Source: Novosphingopyxis sp965218915 (GTDB lineage Bacteria > Pseudomonadota > Alphaproteobacteria > Sphingomonadales > Sphingomonadaceae). From it: a stretch of 64,000 bases of DNA. The DNA lies in assembly GCF_965218915.1 (NCBI RefSeq), contig NZ_OZ244708.1, forward strand, positions 372,001-436,000, read 5' to 3'. Shown piece by piece: positions 27,382 through 37,558 of this stretch (positions are counted from its first letter, which is position 1; each line of letters begins with the position of its first letter). The notes beneath the pieces are model-generated. The model was not told where the DNA came from and did not search any database. It was given only the letters and a program-made list of their open reading frames with translations. The position numbers were made by a program, and so were the translations under genes.

Positions 27382-28642
27382 CCGCGCTTGGCGTCGCCTC
27401 GCGGCGGCGCTGCTCGCGATCCTGGCCTGCTTGGCTCCGGGTCCGGCGGCCGCGCACATCACGCCGAACAGCGAGGTGCAGCTCGACTTCGGTCCGTCCG
27501 AGGCGCGCGCCGACATCATCGTGCCGCTGGGCGATTACGCCGCGGCCAGTGGCAATCCGATCGCCAAGACCCCGGCGAATTATCAAAAGGCGCAGGACTG
27601 GCTGAAACATCATGTGTCGATCCGCAGCCCCGACGGGCGCCGGTGGACGATCGATTATCAGCTGACCGAATTCGCTCAGATCGCCGGGCCGCCCGATCTG
27701 CATGCCATCGCCACGCTGATCCCGCCCGAGAACGCGCCCGTTCGAAAATTCACGATCGACTGGACCGCGGTGGTCGACACCAACCCCTCGCATTTCGTGC
27801 TGTTCGTCGCCAAGCGCGATCTGTACGGCCGCTATGGCGATCAGCGCGAGATCATCGGCGCGGTGCGTAGCGACCGGATGCTGCTGAACGTCGACCGCGG
27901 CCACGCCAAACCGATGACCGGTTTCGCCAACGCGGTGCGGCTGGGCGGCGAGCATATCGCCGAGGGGCACGACCATCTGCTGTTCCTGCTGGCGCTGTTC
28001 CTGCCGATGCCGCTGGTGCTCGCGGCGAACCGCAAGCGCTGGGGCGGGCCGCGCCGCCCCAAGGACGCGATCTGGGGGATGACCAAGATCATCACCAGTT
28101 TCACCGTCGGGCACAGCCTGACGCTGATCGCCGCGCCGCTGCTGGGCGTGCATCTACCCGCGCAGCCGGTCGAGATCGGCATCGCGCTGTCGATCCTGAT
28201 CTCCGCGATCCACGCCTGGCGGCCGCTCTTCCCGGGGCGCGAGCCGTTGGTGGCGGTGTTTTTCGGCTTGATCCACGGCCTCGCCTTCGCCACCATCGTC
28301 GGCGATCTGGGGCTCGGCGTCAGCCGCGAGATCCTCTCGATCCTGGGCTTCAACATCGGCATCGAGATCGTTCAGCTGATCGTGGTGCTGGCGTTCCTGC
28401 CCGCGCTGATGCTGTTCGCGCGCACGCGGCATTACGACTGGCTGCGGCTTGGCGGCGCGTCCTTCGCCGGGTTCGCCGCGATCAGCTGGATGATCGAGCG
28501 CATCTTCACCGTAACCAACCCGGTGGCGAGCTTGATCGACGGGCTGCTCGACCACTCCCCGATCCTCGTCGCGATCCTGACGGTGGCGGCGTTGATCACC
28601 TGGTTCGCCGATCGGCGGACACGCGTGGCAGCGGCGGCCTAG
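27374..28642 (+). CDS. HupE/UreJ-like membrane protein
   Basis: A 422-aa protein with a signal peptide ending AAAH, a periplasmic domain of about 160 residues, then six to seven transmembrane helices. Conserved His positions lie in GGEHIAEGHDHLLFLL, FTVGHSLTL, ISAIHAWRP and GLIHGLAFA, the pattern of HupE/UreJ-type proteins linked to nickel or cobalt uptake. The large extracytoplasmic domain sets it apart from hydrogenase HupE. It is the last gene of the DUF4331 operon; metal transport is inference. Confidence 0.85.
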   Translation: MADRAWRRLAAALLAILACLAPGPAAAHITPNSEVQLDFGPSEARADIIVPLGDYAAASGNPIAKTPANYQKAQDWLKHHVSIRSPDGRRWTIDYQLTEFAQIAGPPDLHAIATLIPPENAPVRKFTIDWTAVVDTNPSHFVLFVAKRDLYGRYGDQREIIGAVRSDRMLLNVDRGHAKPMTGFANAVRLGGEHIAEGHDHLLFLLALFLPMPLVLAANRKRWGGPRRPKDAIWGMTKIITSFTVGHSLTLIAAPLLGVHLPAQPVEIGIALSILISAIHAWRPLFPGREPLVAVFFGLIHGLAFATIVGDLGLGVSREILSILGFNIGIEIVQLIVVLAFLPALMLFARTRHYDWLRLGGASFAGFAAISWMIERIFTVTNPVASLIDGLLDHSPILVAILTVAALITWFADRRTRVAAAA

Positions 28643-29034
28643 GACCCTAGAAGCACGGGCGAACAGGAAAGCTTCTGCCCGGCGCAGGGAGTGGCCGATC
28701 GACCGTCCGTGGCAAAATGATACGCTCGGGCCCCGTTTGTTCGTCATGCCAGCGAAAGGACCCGGAAAGCTGGATCTCGGGCGTCAAAGCGATCCGGCCC
28801 GAGACCCTAGCTTTCGATGGGGTGACGAATTGAGAGACGGGCCAGCAAAGTAGATCAGCGCCTGAGTGAAGGGTTCCTACCCGCGCACGACCGTAATTCA
28901 CCGGTTGCAGGAGTTGCAACCGATACGCCGTGCTTTCGCTTCTGCCGCAGGTTGTGATCGGCAGCCCATGCCCTTACATCCAGCGCGTTGGGAAGGCCGG
29001 GCCCGATGCCGGCCGACTGATGGGATATTGACCC
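28643..29034. other. Intergenic region before cydA, with a REPIN
   Basis: A palindrome pair at 28742-28827 occupies the middle. The last 170 bases should hold the cydA promoter, but no convincing Fnr box (TTGAT-N4-ATCAA) or consensus promoter was seen. Confidence 0.55.
28742..28827. repeat. REPIN-like palindrome pair (GCCAGCGAAAG type)
   Basis: CGTCATGCCAGCGAAAG on the left and CTTTCGATGGGGTGACG on the right. The left hairpin is enlarged by GGACCCGGAAAG, as in the copy at 15780. The sequence after it (GCAAAGTAGATCAGCGCC) resembles a decayed M1 right end. Confidence 0.65.
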
Positions 29035-30474
29035 GTGTTTGACGGCGCCGACGCGCTCATTCTCGCCCGCATCCAGTTCGCCTTCACGGTGAGCTTCCAT
29101 TTCATCTTTCCGGCCTTTTCGATCGGCCTGGCGAGCTATCTCGCCGTGCTCGAAGGGCTGTGGTTGAAGACGGGCAAGGATCTTTACAAGGACCTGTTCA
29201 AATATTGGCTCAAGATTTTCGCCATCGCCTTTGCCATGGGCGTCGTGTCGGGCATCGTGATGAGCTACCAGTTCGGCACCAACTGGGCGGTGTTCTCGGA
29301 CAAGGCCGGGCCGGTGGTCGGCCCGCTGATGGCCTATGAGGTGCTCACCGCCTTTTTCCTGGAAGCGGGTTTTCTCGGGGTGATGCTGTTCGGCATGAAC
29401 CGCGTGGGCAGGAAGCTGCATTTCGCCGCCACCCTGATGGTCGCGATCGGCACCTGCATCTCGGCCTTCTGGATCATCAGCGTGAACAGCTGGATGCACA
29501 CGCCGGTGGGTTACGAGATGGGACCGAACGGACAGTTCCTGCCGGGCGACAGCTGGTGGACGATCGTGTTCAGCCCCAGCTTTCCCTATCGCCTGGTCCA
29601 CACCGTGATCGCCGCCTATCTCACCACCGCCTTCGTGGTCGGCGCGGTCGGCGCCTGGCATTTGCTGAAAGACAGGACCAACCTGCACGCGCGCAAGATG
29701 TTCTCGATGGCGATGTGGATGGCCGCGCTGGTCGCGCCCGTGCAGATTTTCGCCGGCGACACGCAGGGCCTCAACACGCTGGAGCATCAGCCGCAGAAGA
29801 TCATGGCGATGGAGGGCCATTACGAGAGTCATCCGGACGGCGCGCCGCTGTATCTGTTCGGCATCCCGAACGAGAAGGAACAGCGGCTCGATTATGCGGT
29901 GGGCATTCCCAAGCTATCCTCGCTGATCCTGAAGCATGATCTGAACGCCCCGATGGCCGGGCTCGACACGATTCCCGACGCGGACCAGCCGCCGGTCACT
30001 ATCGTCTTCTGGAGCTTCCGCATCATGGTCGGCATCGGCTTCGCGATGCTCGGCCTGGGATTGTGGAGCCTCGCCGCGCGGGTGCGCAAGAAGCTCTACG
30101 ACTGGGGCTGGCTGCACCGCGCCGCCTTGGTGATGGGGCCGTCGGGTTTCGTCGCGGTGATCGCGGGCTGGGTGACCACCGAGGTCGGCCGGCAACCGTT
30201 CACCGTTTACGGCCTCTTGCGCACCGCCGATAGCGCCAGCCCACTGGCCGCGCCCGCCGTGGCAACCTCGCTCGCGGCCTTTGTGCTGGTCTATTTCGCG
30301 GTGTTCGGCGTGGGCACCTGGTATATCTTGCGGTTGATGAGCGGATCGCCCCATCCGGGCGAAAAGGGCGTGCGGCGGACCGAAAAAGGCCCCGTGCGCA
30401 CCGCCGGCATCACGCCCGGTCCAGCGCAGGGCGAGGGCGCGAAGAACGAAGCCGAAGCGGAGCGAGCCGGATGA
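29035..30474 (+). CDS. cydA: bd-type quinol oxidase subunit I (CydA/CioA)
   Basis: A 479-aa membrane subunit carrying hemes b558, b595 and d. It couples quinol oxidation to O2 reduction in the cytoplasmic membrane. His22 (SFHFIFP) and a later His in RLVHTVIAAY are heme ligands. GWVTTEVGRQP is the signature near the heme b558 methionine. The quinol-loop start KIMAMEGHYES is present and the loop is short, as in cyanide-insensitive CioA enzymes. It starts with GTG. Its stop overlaps the cydB start by 4 bp. Confidence 0.95.
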   Translation: MFDGADALILARIQFAFTVSFHFIFPAFSIGLASYLAVLEGLWLKTGKDLYKDLFKYWLKIFAIAFAMGVVSGIVMSYQFGTNWAVFSDKAGPVVGPLMAYEVLTAFFLEAGFLGVMLFGMNRVGRKLHFAATLMVAIGTCISAFWIISVNSWMHTPVGYEMGPNGQFLPGDSWWTIVFSPSFPYRLVHTVIAAYLTTAFVVGAVGAWHLLKDRTNLHARKMFSMAMWMAALVAPVQIFAGDTQGLNTLEHQPQKIMAMEGHYESHPDGAPLYLFGIPNEKEQRLDYAVGIPKLSSLILKHDLNAPMAGLDTIPDADQPPVTIVFWSFRIMVGIGFAMLGLGLWSLAARVRKKLYDWGWLHRAALVMGPSGFVAVIAGWVTTEVGRQPFTVYGLLRTADSASPLAAPAVATSLAAFVLVYFAVFGVGTWYILRLMSGSPHPGEKGVRRTEKGPVRTAGITPGPAQGEGAKNEAEAERAG

Positions 30475-31487
30475 CCGCGCTCTACAATTTCGATCTCGCC
30501 ACCGTCTGGGCGTTCATCATCGCCTTTGCGGTGTTCATGTACGTCGTGATGGACGGTTTCGATCTGGGCATCGGCATCCTGTTCCCGACGATCGCGGTGG
30601 GGCAGGAGCGCGACGCGGCGATGAACAGCATCGCGCCGGTGTGGGACGGCAACGAGACCTGGCTGGTGCTGGGCGGCGGCGGGCTGTTCGCGGCCTTCCC
30701 GCTGGCCTATGCGGTCATCCTGCCGGCCACCTATCCGCTGATCATCATCATGCTGCTCGGCCTCGTCTTTCGCGGGGTGGCGTTCGAATTCCGCTGGCGC
30801 GACGAACGGCATCAGCGGTTCTGGGACCTGGCCTTTTTCGGCGGATCGCTCGCCGCGGCGATGGCGCAGGGCATGATCCTGGGCGCGTTGCTGCAGGGCA
30901 TCACCGTCGTGGACCGCGCCTATGCGGGGAGCTGGTTCGACTGGCTGACGCCCTATACGCTGCTGACCGGGCTGGGCACCGTGGCGGGCTATGCGCTGCT
31001 CGGCAGCACGTGGCTGATCATCAAGACCGAGGGCAAGGGGCTCGACCATGCCTATCGCATGGCGCGGCCCGCCTTTTTCGCGACGCTCGCGCTGATGGCG
31101 GGAGTCAGCCTGTACACCCCGTTCCTCGAGGCGGACTATTTCAACCGCTGGTTCACCTTTCCCAGCATCGTCTTCGCGGCGCAGGTACCGCTGCTCACCG
31201 CGATCATCGTCTTCGCCCTGCTGAGGGCGCTGGTGAAGCGGCGAATCTATCGGCCGTTCCTGTTGTCGCTGGCGCTGTTCCTCATCGGCATGGCCGGGCT
31301 CGGCGTGTCGATGTGGCCCCATATCGTGCCGAACGACATCACCATCTGGGACGCCGCCGCGCCCGAACGCAGCCAGGTCTTCATGCTGATCGGCACCGCG
31401 ATCATCATGCCGATCATCCTGATCTATACCGCTTTCGCCTATTGGGTGTTTCGCGGCAAGACCGGCCATGAGGGCTATCACGCATGA
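30471..31487 (+). CDS. cydB: bd-type quinol oxidase subunit II (CydB/CioB)
   Basis: A 338-aa membrane subunit that pairs with CydA. It has FMYVVMDGFDLGIGILFP at the N-terminus and WDGNETWLVLGGGGLFAAFP, both diagnostic of CydB. The protein has about nine hydrophobic segments and the family length. The start overlaps cydA by 4 bp (ATGA) and the stop overlaps the small downstream gene by 4 bp, so the three are translated as a unit. Confidence 0.96.
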   Translation: MTALYNFDLATVWAFIIAFAVFMYVVMDGFDLGIGILFPTIAVGQERDAAMNSIAPVWDGNETWLVLGGGGLFAAFPLAYAVILPATYPLIIIMLLGLVFRGVAFEFRWRDERHQRFWDLAFFGGSLAAAMAQGMILGALLQGITVVDRAYAGSWFDWLTPYTLLTGLGTVAGYALLGSTWLIIKTEGKGLDHAYRMARPAFFATLALMAGVSLYTPFLEADYFNRWFTFPSIVFAAQVPLLTAIIVFALLRALVKRRIYRPFLLSLALFLIGMAGLGVSMWPHIVPNDITIWDAAAPERSQVFMLIGTAIIMPIILIYTAFAYWVFRGKTGHEGYHA

Positions 31488-31627
31488 AGCTGGCGCCGCT
31501 GGACGGAGCGGAACGGGCCGAGGCGCTGCCGCTGTGGCGGCGGATCGGCTGGATGGCCGCGATCTGGGGGATGAGCGTGGCGCTGCTCGGCGCGGTGGCG
31601 TTGATTATCCGTAGCTGGATCGGCTAG
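31484..31627 (+). CDS. DUF2474-type small subunit of the bd oxidase
   Basis: A 47-aa protein, MKLAPLDGAERAEALPL followed by WRRIGWMAAIWGMSV and a single transmembrane helix, ending IIRSWIG. It overlaps cydB by 4 bp. Small single-helix proteins of the CydX/DUF2474 kind follow cydB in many CIO operons and stabilise the oxidase. The length, W-R-R-I-G-W pattern and position fit DUF2474; the functional role is inferred from the family. Confidence 0.85.
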   Translation: MKLAPLDGAERAEALPLWRRIGWMAAIWGMSVALLGAVALIIRSWIG

Positions 31628-31741
31628 ATTACATCCCCCTCGCTCTTGCCTGCAAAGGTGCGACGAGGCGTTGGGATATTGTTAACGTGTCCCCGGATCG
31701 GACGGTTCGGGGTTAACCATCTATAGCGATGGCGCTCATCC

Positions 31742-31757
31742 CTAACAAAGCGTTAAC
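31742..31757. promoter_or_regulatory. CtrA-like box (CTAA-N7-TTAAC)
   Basis: CTAACAAAGCGTTAAC matches the CtrA consensus TTAA-N7-TTAAC with one mismatch. GTTAAC also occurs at 31681 and 31712. It lies immediately before the small membrane protein start. Weak, single-site evidence. Confidence 0.3.
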
Positions 31758-31967
31758 ATGTCGCTTATGAAACGCGCCCTCGTCCTCACCTCCGAAAATG
31801 CCGGGCATCCGTTCCGGCGAACCCTGAAACCGCACATCCTGAACGTGCCCAAGGCCGATCCCGTGCCGGAGATTACGGATAAGGGCTGGTGGCGGCAGGA
31901 GGATACGCAGCTGTTCGCGATCAGCTTCGCGGCCTTTTTCACGGCGATCTACAGCTTCATCGCCTGA
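31758..31967 (+). CDS. Small single-helix membrane protein, unknown
   Basis: A 69-aa frame: basic N-terminus, HILNVPKADPVPEITDKGWWRQEDT, and a C-terminal hydrophobic helix LFAISFAAFFTAIYSFIA. Codon use is normal for the window and it has a gap of its own with no overlap of known genes. A second ATG at 31767 is equally possible; neither has a clear ribosome site. I do not recognise the family. It would be a tail-anchored type membrane peptide if expressed. Confidence 0.6.
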   Translation: MSLMKRALVLTSENAGHPFRRTLKPHILNVPKADPVPEITDKGWWRQEDTQLFAISFAAFFTAIYSFIA

Positions 31968-31982
31968 GCGCGTATAACGGGT

Positions 31983-33317
31983 TTACAGCATCGGCCCGTC
32001 GGCCTCGCGCAGCACCATCGCGCGGCTCGCCATATGCAACCGGTGCGCGAGCCAGGCCGAGACCAGGCACATGCCCGCGCTGAGCAGCAGTTGCTCGGTG
32101 ATCGGAATGCCCGCCGCGCTGAGGCCGAGCGTGAACAGCGATCCGGCCACCATCGCGCCCGAATTGACGAGATTGTTCGCCGCCACCGCGCGCGCGGTCT
32201 CGCTCTTGGGCACGGTGGTCGTCAAAAAGGCGTAGAGCGGCACCACGAACATGCCGCCCGCCACCGCGATGCCGAGCAGCGTGACCACCACCGCCCAGCT
32301 GTCCGGGTGCGCCATGAAGGCGGGGATATCGTACAGCCGCCCGGTCCGGCTCACCTCCCAGCCGTGACAGACGAAATAGAACAGCACGACGAAGCCGCCC
32401 ATCGCGAGCACCGAAACCGGCGAATAGCGCGCCGAGACCTTGCCGCCCAGCAGCCGGTTGATCGCGAGCGATCCGATCGCGATGCCGACCGAGAAGATGG
32501 CGAGGAACAGGCTGGCCACGGTCTTGTCGCCGGTCAGCACGTTCTTGACGAGCGGTGGAAACTGGATGAACAGCACCGTGCCGATGGTCCAGAAGAAGCT
32601 GATCGCCACCACCGCCAGCCACACCGCGCGGGTCTTGCGCACCAGCCGGACGAGATCGCGCGAAGAGGTCCAGAGGTTGTAGTCGATCGTGCCGACGTCG
32701 TTCGGCGCGGGCGGCGCGGGGGGCACCTGGCGACCGGTGACATAGCCGATCAGCGCGGTCAGGATCACCGCGCCCGCGGCGACCTCCACGGGGATGATGC
32801 CGGCGACGATGGTACCGATCAGGATGGCGATATAGGTCCCCGCCTCGACCAGCCCGGTGCCGCCGAGCACCTCCTCGTGGCGCAGATGCTGCGGCAATAT
32901 GGCGTATTTGATCGGCCCGAAAAAGGTCGAGTGGACGCCCATCGCGAACAGCGCGAGCAGCAGCAGCGGGATCGCCGCGACATGCACGGCGATGCCCATC
33001 CAGGCGAGCACCAGGCCGAGCGCGCCCACGGTCATGATCGCGATCTCGCACGCCTTGATGATGCGGATCAGCGCGGCCTTGTCGCGCGCATCGGCGAACT
33101 GGCCGGACAAGGCGGAGAACAGGAAGAAGGGCAGCACGAACACGCCCGTCGCCACCGCGCTGAACAGCGTTTCGGTCTCGGGGTCGCTGAACACGCCGTA
33201 GACGACGAACAGCACCATCGCGGTCTTGTACAGATTGTCGTTGAACGCGCCGAGATTCTGCGTGGCGAACAGGGGCAGGAACCGCCGTTTGTTCAGCAGA
33301 TGGAAGGAAGCCTGCAT
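31983..33317 (-). CDS. MFS transporter, LplT-like
   Basis: A 444-aa membrane protein. NKRRFLPLFATQNLGAFNDNLYKTA at the start and the GVHSTFFGPIKYAILPQ segment are typical of the LplT-type MFS branch, whose E. coli member flips lysophospholipids across the inner membrane. In LplT systems an acyltransferase (Aas) is fused or adjacent; none is visible next to this gene. The start at 33317 fits the family N-terminus; the frame is open 32 codons further. Confidence 0.85.
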   Translation of the reverse strand: MQASFHLLNKRRFLPLFATQNLGAFNDNLYKTAMVLFVVYGVFSDPETETLFSAVATGVFVLPFFLFSALSGQFADARDKAALIRIIKACEIAIMTVGALGLVLAWMGIAVHVAAIPLLLLALFAMGVHSTFFGPIKYAILPQHLRHEEVLGGTGLVEAGTYIAILIGTIVAGIIPVEVAAGAVILTALIGYVTGRQVPPAPPAPNDVGTIDYNLWTSSRDLVRLVRKTRAVWLAVVAISFFWTIGTVLFIQFPPLVKNVLTGDKTVASLFLAIFSVGIAIGSLAINRLLGGKVSARYSPVSVLAMGGFVVLFYFVCHGWEVSRTGRLYDIPAFMAHPDSWAVVVTLLGIAVAGGMFVVPLYAFLTTTVPKSETARAVAANNLVNSGAMVAGSLFTLGLSAAGIPITEQLLLSAGMCLVSAWLAHRLHMASRAMVLREADGPML

Positions 33318-33548
33318 CGCCGCCCGCCCTAGCGGCGGGGCGGGGCGGGGGGAAGGGGATTGTTGGCGCGGGCCTTCAGTCCTTCTTGCCTTCGCGACCG
33401 TTATCGTCGGCACTCATGCGCCGGCTCATCGCGCTGCGCTGCTGCGTTGCCGTGAGCGCTGGCGATATGGCGTAGCGTTGAATCGCGCCAGCTGGCCGTC
33501 CTGAGCAGGGGCCAGCGTGTCTTCAACAGCGCACCCGCGGTCACGGGT

Positions 33549-33860
33549 CTACTCCGCCGCGATCGCCTGTTCGGCGCTGGCGACCAAGGCGTGCAATGCC
33601 GCTATGTGCGCGGCGAAGGCGCGGCGGCCTTTGCGGGTAAACCCGGCCCATGTGCGCTGCCGCCCCTCGACCGCCGCCTTGCGGAGGCGGACATAGCCCG
33701 CCTCGCCGAGCGCGCCGAGATGCTTGGACAGCACCGAATCGCTCACCCCCACGATCTCGCGCAGCCGGGCGAACTCGACGTCGTCGACCTGCGCCAGCAC
33801 CGCCGCGATCTGCAGCCGCGCGGGCGGGTTGAGCAGCGGGTCGATCGCGGCTGCCTTCAC
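33549..33860 (-). CDS. Winged-helix transcriptional regulator (HTH_34-type)
   Basis: A 103-aa DNA-binding protein. LNPPARLQIAAVLAQVDDVEFARLREIVGVSDSVLSKHLGALGEAGYVRL is a winged helix with the recognition helix SDSVLSKHLGAL, as in the MarR/ArsR-like family that lacks a ligand domain. The GTG start overlaps the stop of the upstream membrane-protein gene (GTGA), so the two are translationally coupled. It is the likely binder of the three repeats upstream of the operon. Confidence 0.88.
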   Translation of the reverse strand: MKAAAIDPLLNPPARLQIAAVLAQVDDVEFARLREIVGVSDSVLSKHLGALGEAGYVRLRKAAVEGRQRTWAGFTRKGRRAFAAHIAALHALVASAEQAIAAE

Positions 33861-34306
33861 AGCCGCGCGCTTCCCCGCATTTCCGCGCGGAAAACGCGTT
33901 TCCAGATCACGCTGCCGACGGAAGCGCCCACGAACGAGCCGCCCGCGGCCAGCACCGCCAGCGGTGCCGGGGCGGGCTCGCCGCGCGTGCTGACCGACAA
34001 CATCATCATGCCCAGAATGACCGCCAGGATGAGCAGAACGACCCAGAGGGTCTTTCCCACGCGCCAGCCATTGACGAACGCGCCCTTTCGTCTGCGGTCG
34101 CCTTGGGCCAGGACCGCCACGCCGGCCATCGCCACGGCGGTCACCGCGCCCTGAAACAGGATCGGCAGCGACACCGAGAACACCAGCGCCGCCATGACCG
34201 CGCCGAAGGCGGCATGGCGCCAGGGTGGGGACTCGGCGACATCGGCCAGTTTCATTCTGGTATCGTCGACCGCGTCCAGCGCGGCGCGGGCATCTTCCTG
34301 TCGCAT
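33857..34306 (-). CDS. Membrane protein coupled to a winged-helix regulator
   Basis: A 149-aa protein with a charged N-terminal stretch of about 35 residues and then about four hydrophobic segments (AAFGAVMAALVFSVSLPILF, AVTAVAMAGVAVLA, TLWVVLLILAVILGMMMLS, APLAVLAAGGSFVGASVGSV). No enzymatic motif is seen. The start at 34306 has an AAAGGA site; the frame extends 8 codons further into the operators. It is the first gene of a two-gene autoregulated operon of unknown purpose. Confidence 0.75.
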   Translation of the reverse strand: MRQEDARAALDAVDDTRMKLADVAESPPWRHAAFGAVMAALVFSVSLPILFQGAVTAVAMAGVAVLAQGDRRRKGAFVNGWRVGKTLWVVLLILAVILGMMMLSVSTRGEPAPAPLAVLAAGGSFVGASVGSVIWKRVFRAEMRGSARL

Positions 34307-34321
34307 CGAATCAATCCTTTC

Positions 34322-34393
34322 ACTTTCCAATCTGGAAAATGAATGAACGCGACTTTCCTCATTTGCAAGTTAAAACTTTCCACATTGGAAAGT
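34322..34393. promoter_or_regulatory. Three tandem 19-bp operators
   Basis: ACTTTCCAATCTGGAAAAT (34322-34340), ACTTTCCTCATTTGCAAGT (34352-34370) and ACTTTCCACATTGGAAAGT (34375-34393) share the palindrome ACTTTCC-N5-GGAAAGT, perfect in the third. They lie just upstream of the membrane-protein/winged-helix operon, in its promoter region. The encoded regulator is the likely ligand; this is inference. Confidence 0.7.
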
Positions 34394-34725
34394 GGATATA
34401 ATGGCCTCGGCGTTTCGGGTCCAGGGGCGGGACATGCATGGCGGCGCTACCCAGCTGTCGGCGGCGCCGGGTACGAGGTGCTGCTGGACGCGGCCGGGCT
34501 GTAGCGCCGGGCCCGGGGCCTTCACGCAACGAGACCTGTACAGCGCGCCGGGGCGGCGCTAGACTGCGCTCATCCCCGGGGAGCCGCGCGCGAAAACGCC
34601 GGTTGAGAGCGGAATAGCCCGCGACCCGTCGAACCTGATCCCGATAATACGGGCGGAGGGAGGGAGCGGTGACCGGGCCATGTCCGCCAATCCGCCCGTC
34701 TCTTCGAATTGTTTTGAGGAGGCCG
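34331..34725. other. Regulatory intergenic region
   Basis: This divergent gap holds the three operators on the left and the TPP riboswitch (34567-34668) on the right. Between them (34394-34566) I see no gene; small ORFs lack support. Confidence 0.6.
34567..34668 (+). ncRNA. TPP riboswitch (THI element)
   Basis: The conserved core is visible in order: GGGGAGCC, TTGAGAGCGG, CGACCCGTCGAACCTGATC, CCCGATAATACGGG and CGGAGGGA. The outer stem pairs GCGCTC (about 34567) with GAGCG (34664-34668). TPP binding would shut off expression of the genes that follow. It lies 58 bp upstream of the membrane-protein start and about 600 bp before thiC. Confidence 0.92.
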
Positions 34726-35127
34726 ATGACGTCGCAGCCCGCTTTCCTGACCGCCTGGACCGCGATCTTTCTCGGGCTGTACGCGCTGGCCGCCGGGGCA
34801 GGCGAACTGCGCCAGGCGGGCGGCTGGGAGCGCATGCTGGACGAGATCGAGGGCAGCCGCGCGTTGCAGTTCGTCACCGCGCTGCTGTGCATACTGATCG
34901 GTGCCGTGATCTACCTCGCCAATCCGCTGGGGGGGCGCGACTGGCTGACCTTTGTCCTCGGCATCGTCGGCGGGCTGATCGTGGTCGAGGGGCTCGTTCT
35001 GCTCGCCATGCCCGACCGGTTCCTGCCGTTCGCCTGGCAGTTGCTGGACAAGAGCGGCCGGATCGGACCGGGGGCGAGCGTCGCCATCGGGCTCGCCTTT
35101 TTCCTCGCCGGCGCGGTGCGCGTGTGA
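34726..35127 (+). CDS. TPP-riboswitch-controlled membrane protein, unknown
   Basis: A 133-aa protein with four hydrophobic segments (AFLTAWTAIFLGLYALAAGA, ALQFVTALLCILIGAVIYLA, WLTFVLGIVGGLIVVEGLVLLA, GASVAIGLAFFLAGAVRV). A GAGGAGG site precedes the ATG at 34726; an upstream in-frame ATG at 34669 is less likely. It is the first gene behind a TPP riboswitch, with thiC next on the same strand, so a thiamine-related membrane role is plausible but unproven. I do not recognise the family. Confidence 0.78.
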   Translation: MTSQPAFLTAWTAIFLGLYALAAGAGELRQAGGWERMLDEIEGSRALQFVTALLCILIGAVIYLANPLGGRDWLTFVLGIVGGLIVVEGLVLLAMPDRFLPFAWQLLDKSGRIGPGASVAIGLAFFLAGAVRV

Positions 35128-35148
35128 TGGCGCGCAGCCCTTTCCTCT

Positions 35149-35224
35149 CGTCATGCCAGCGAAAGCTGGCATCTCGGGCCGTTGAGCGCATCGGCCGGAG
35201 ACCCCAGCTTTCGCTGGGGTGACG
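35149..35224. repeat. REPIN-like palindrome pair (GCCAGCGAAAGCTGGC type)
   Basis: CGTCATGCCAGCGAAAGCTG on the left and CAGCTTTCGCTGGGGTGACG on the right, between the riboswitch-controlled gene and thiC. As RNA both arms form hairpins that could affect expression of thiC relative to the first gene. Confidence 0.8.
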
Positions 35225-35261
35225 ACCAATTTCTTGAATTTTCACCCAAAAGGACCATCCC

Positions 35262-37202
<1,941 letters not shown>

Positions 37203-37558
37203 TCACGCAAAGCCGCGAAGGCGCGAAGAAGGGGCGCGTGGCGGCCTGCTTTTTGCTTTGTCTCGACGTGTTTTCAGGATGCGGCGTTGGCTGTTTGAAG
37301 GCGGCTTCGCCTCATCGCACAACATTTTCGCGCCTTTGCGTCTTCGCGTGAACCAGAAAAGCCGGACCCCGGATCGGGTCCGGGGTGACGGTCGAGCGAG
37401 CGGCGCCCCCTCACCCGAGAAATTCCGCGAATTCCGGGGACGGCATGTTTAATTCACCCCACTCGCAAAGCCTCCAGCACGCCCGGGAAAAGAACCAGAA
37501 CGGCTAACCCAACAACAAAGCACTGTCCTACATGGCACATTTTATGCTATGAAGCGGG
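37203..37558. other. Intergenic region with inverted GCGAAG repeats
   Basis: CACGCAAAGCCGCGAAGGCG (from 37203) and CGCGCCTTTGCGTCTTCGCG (about 37330-37349) form a long imperfect inverted pair. A single REP half-arm (GGTCCGGGGTGACGG) is at 37378-37392. A TCCTACATGGC string at 37525 resembles the start of the S elements. No gene seen. Confidence 0.6.

Noticed and set aside
28860..29034. Fnr/FixK box before cydA
   Set aside because: No TTGAT-N4-ATCAA match with fewer than three mismatches was found by eye.
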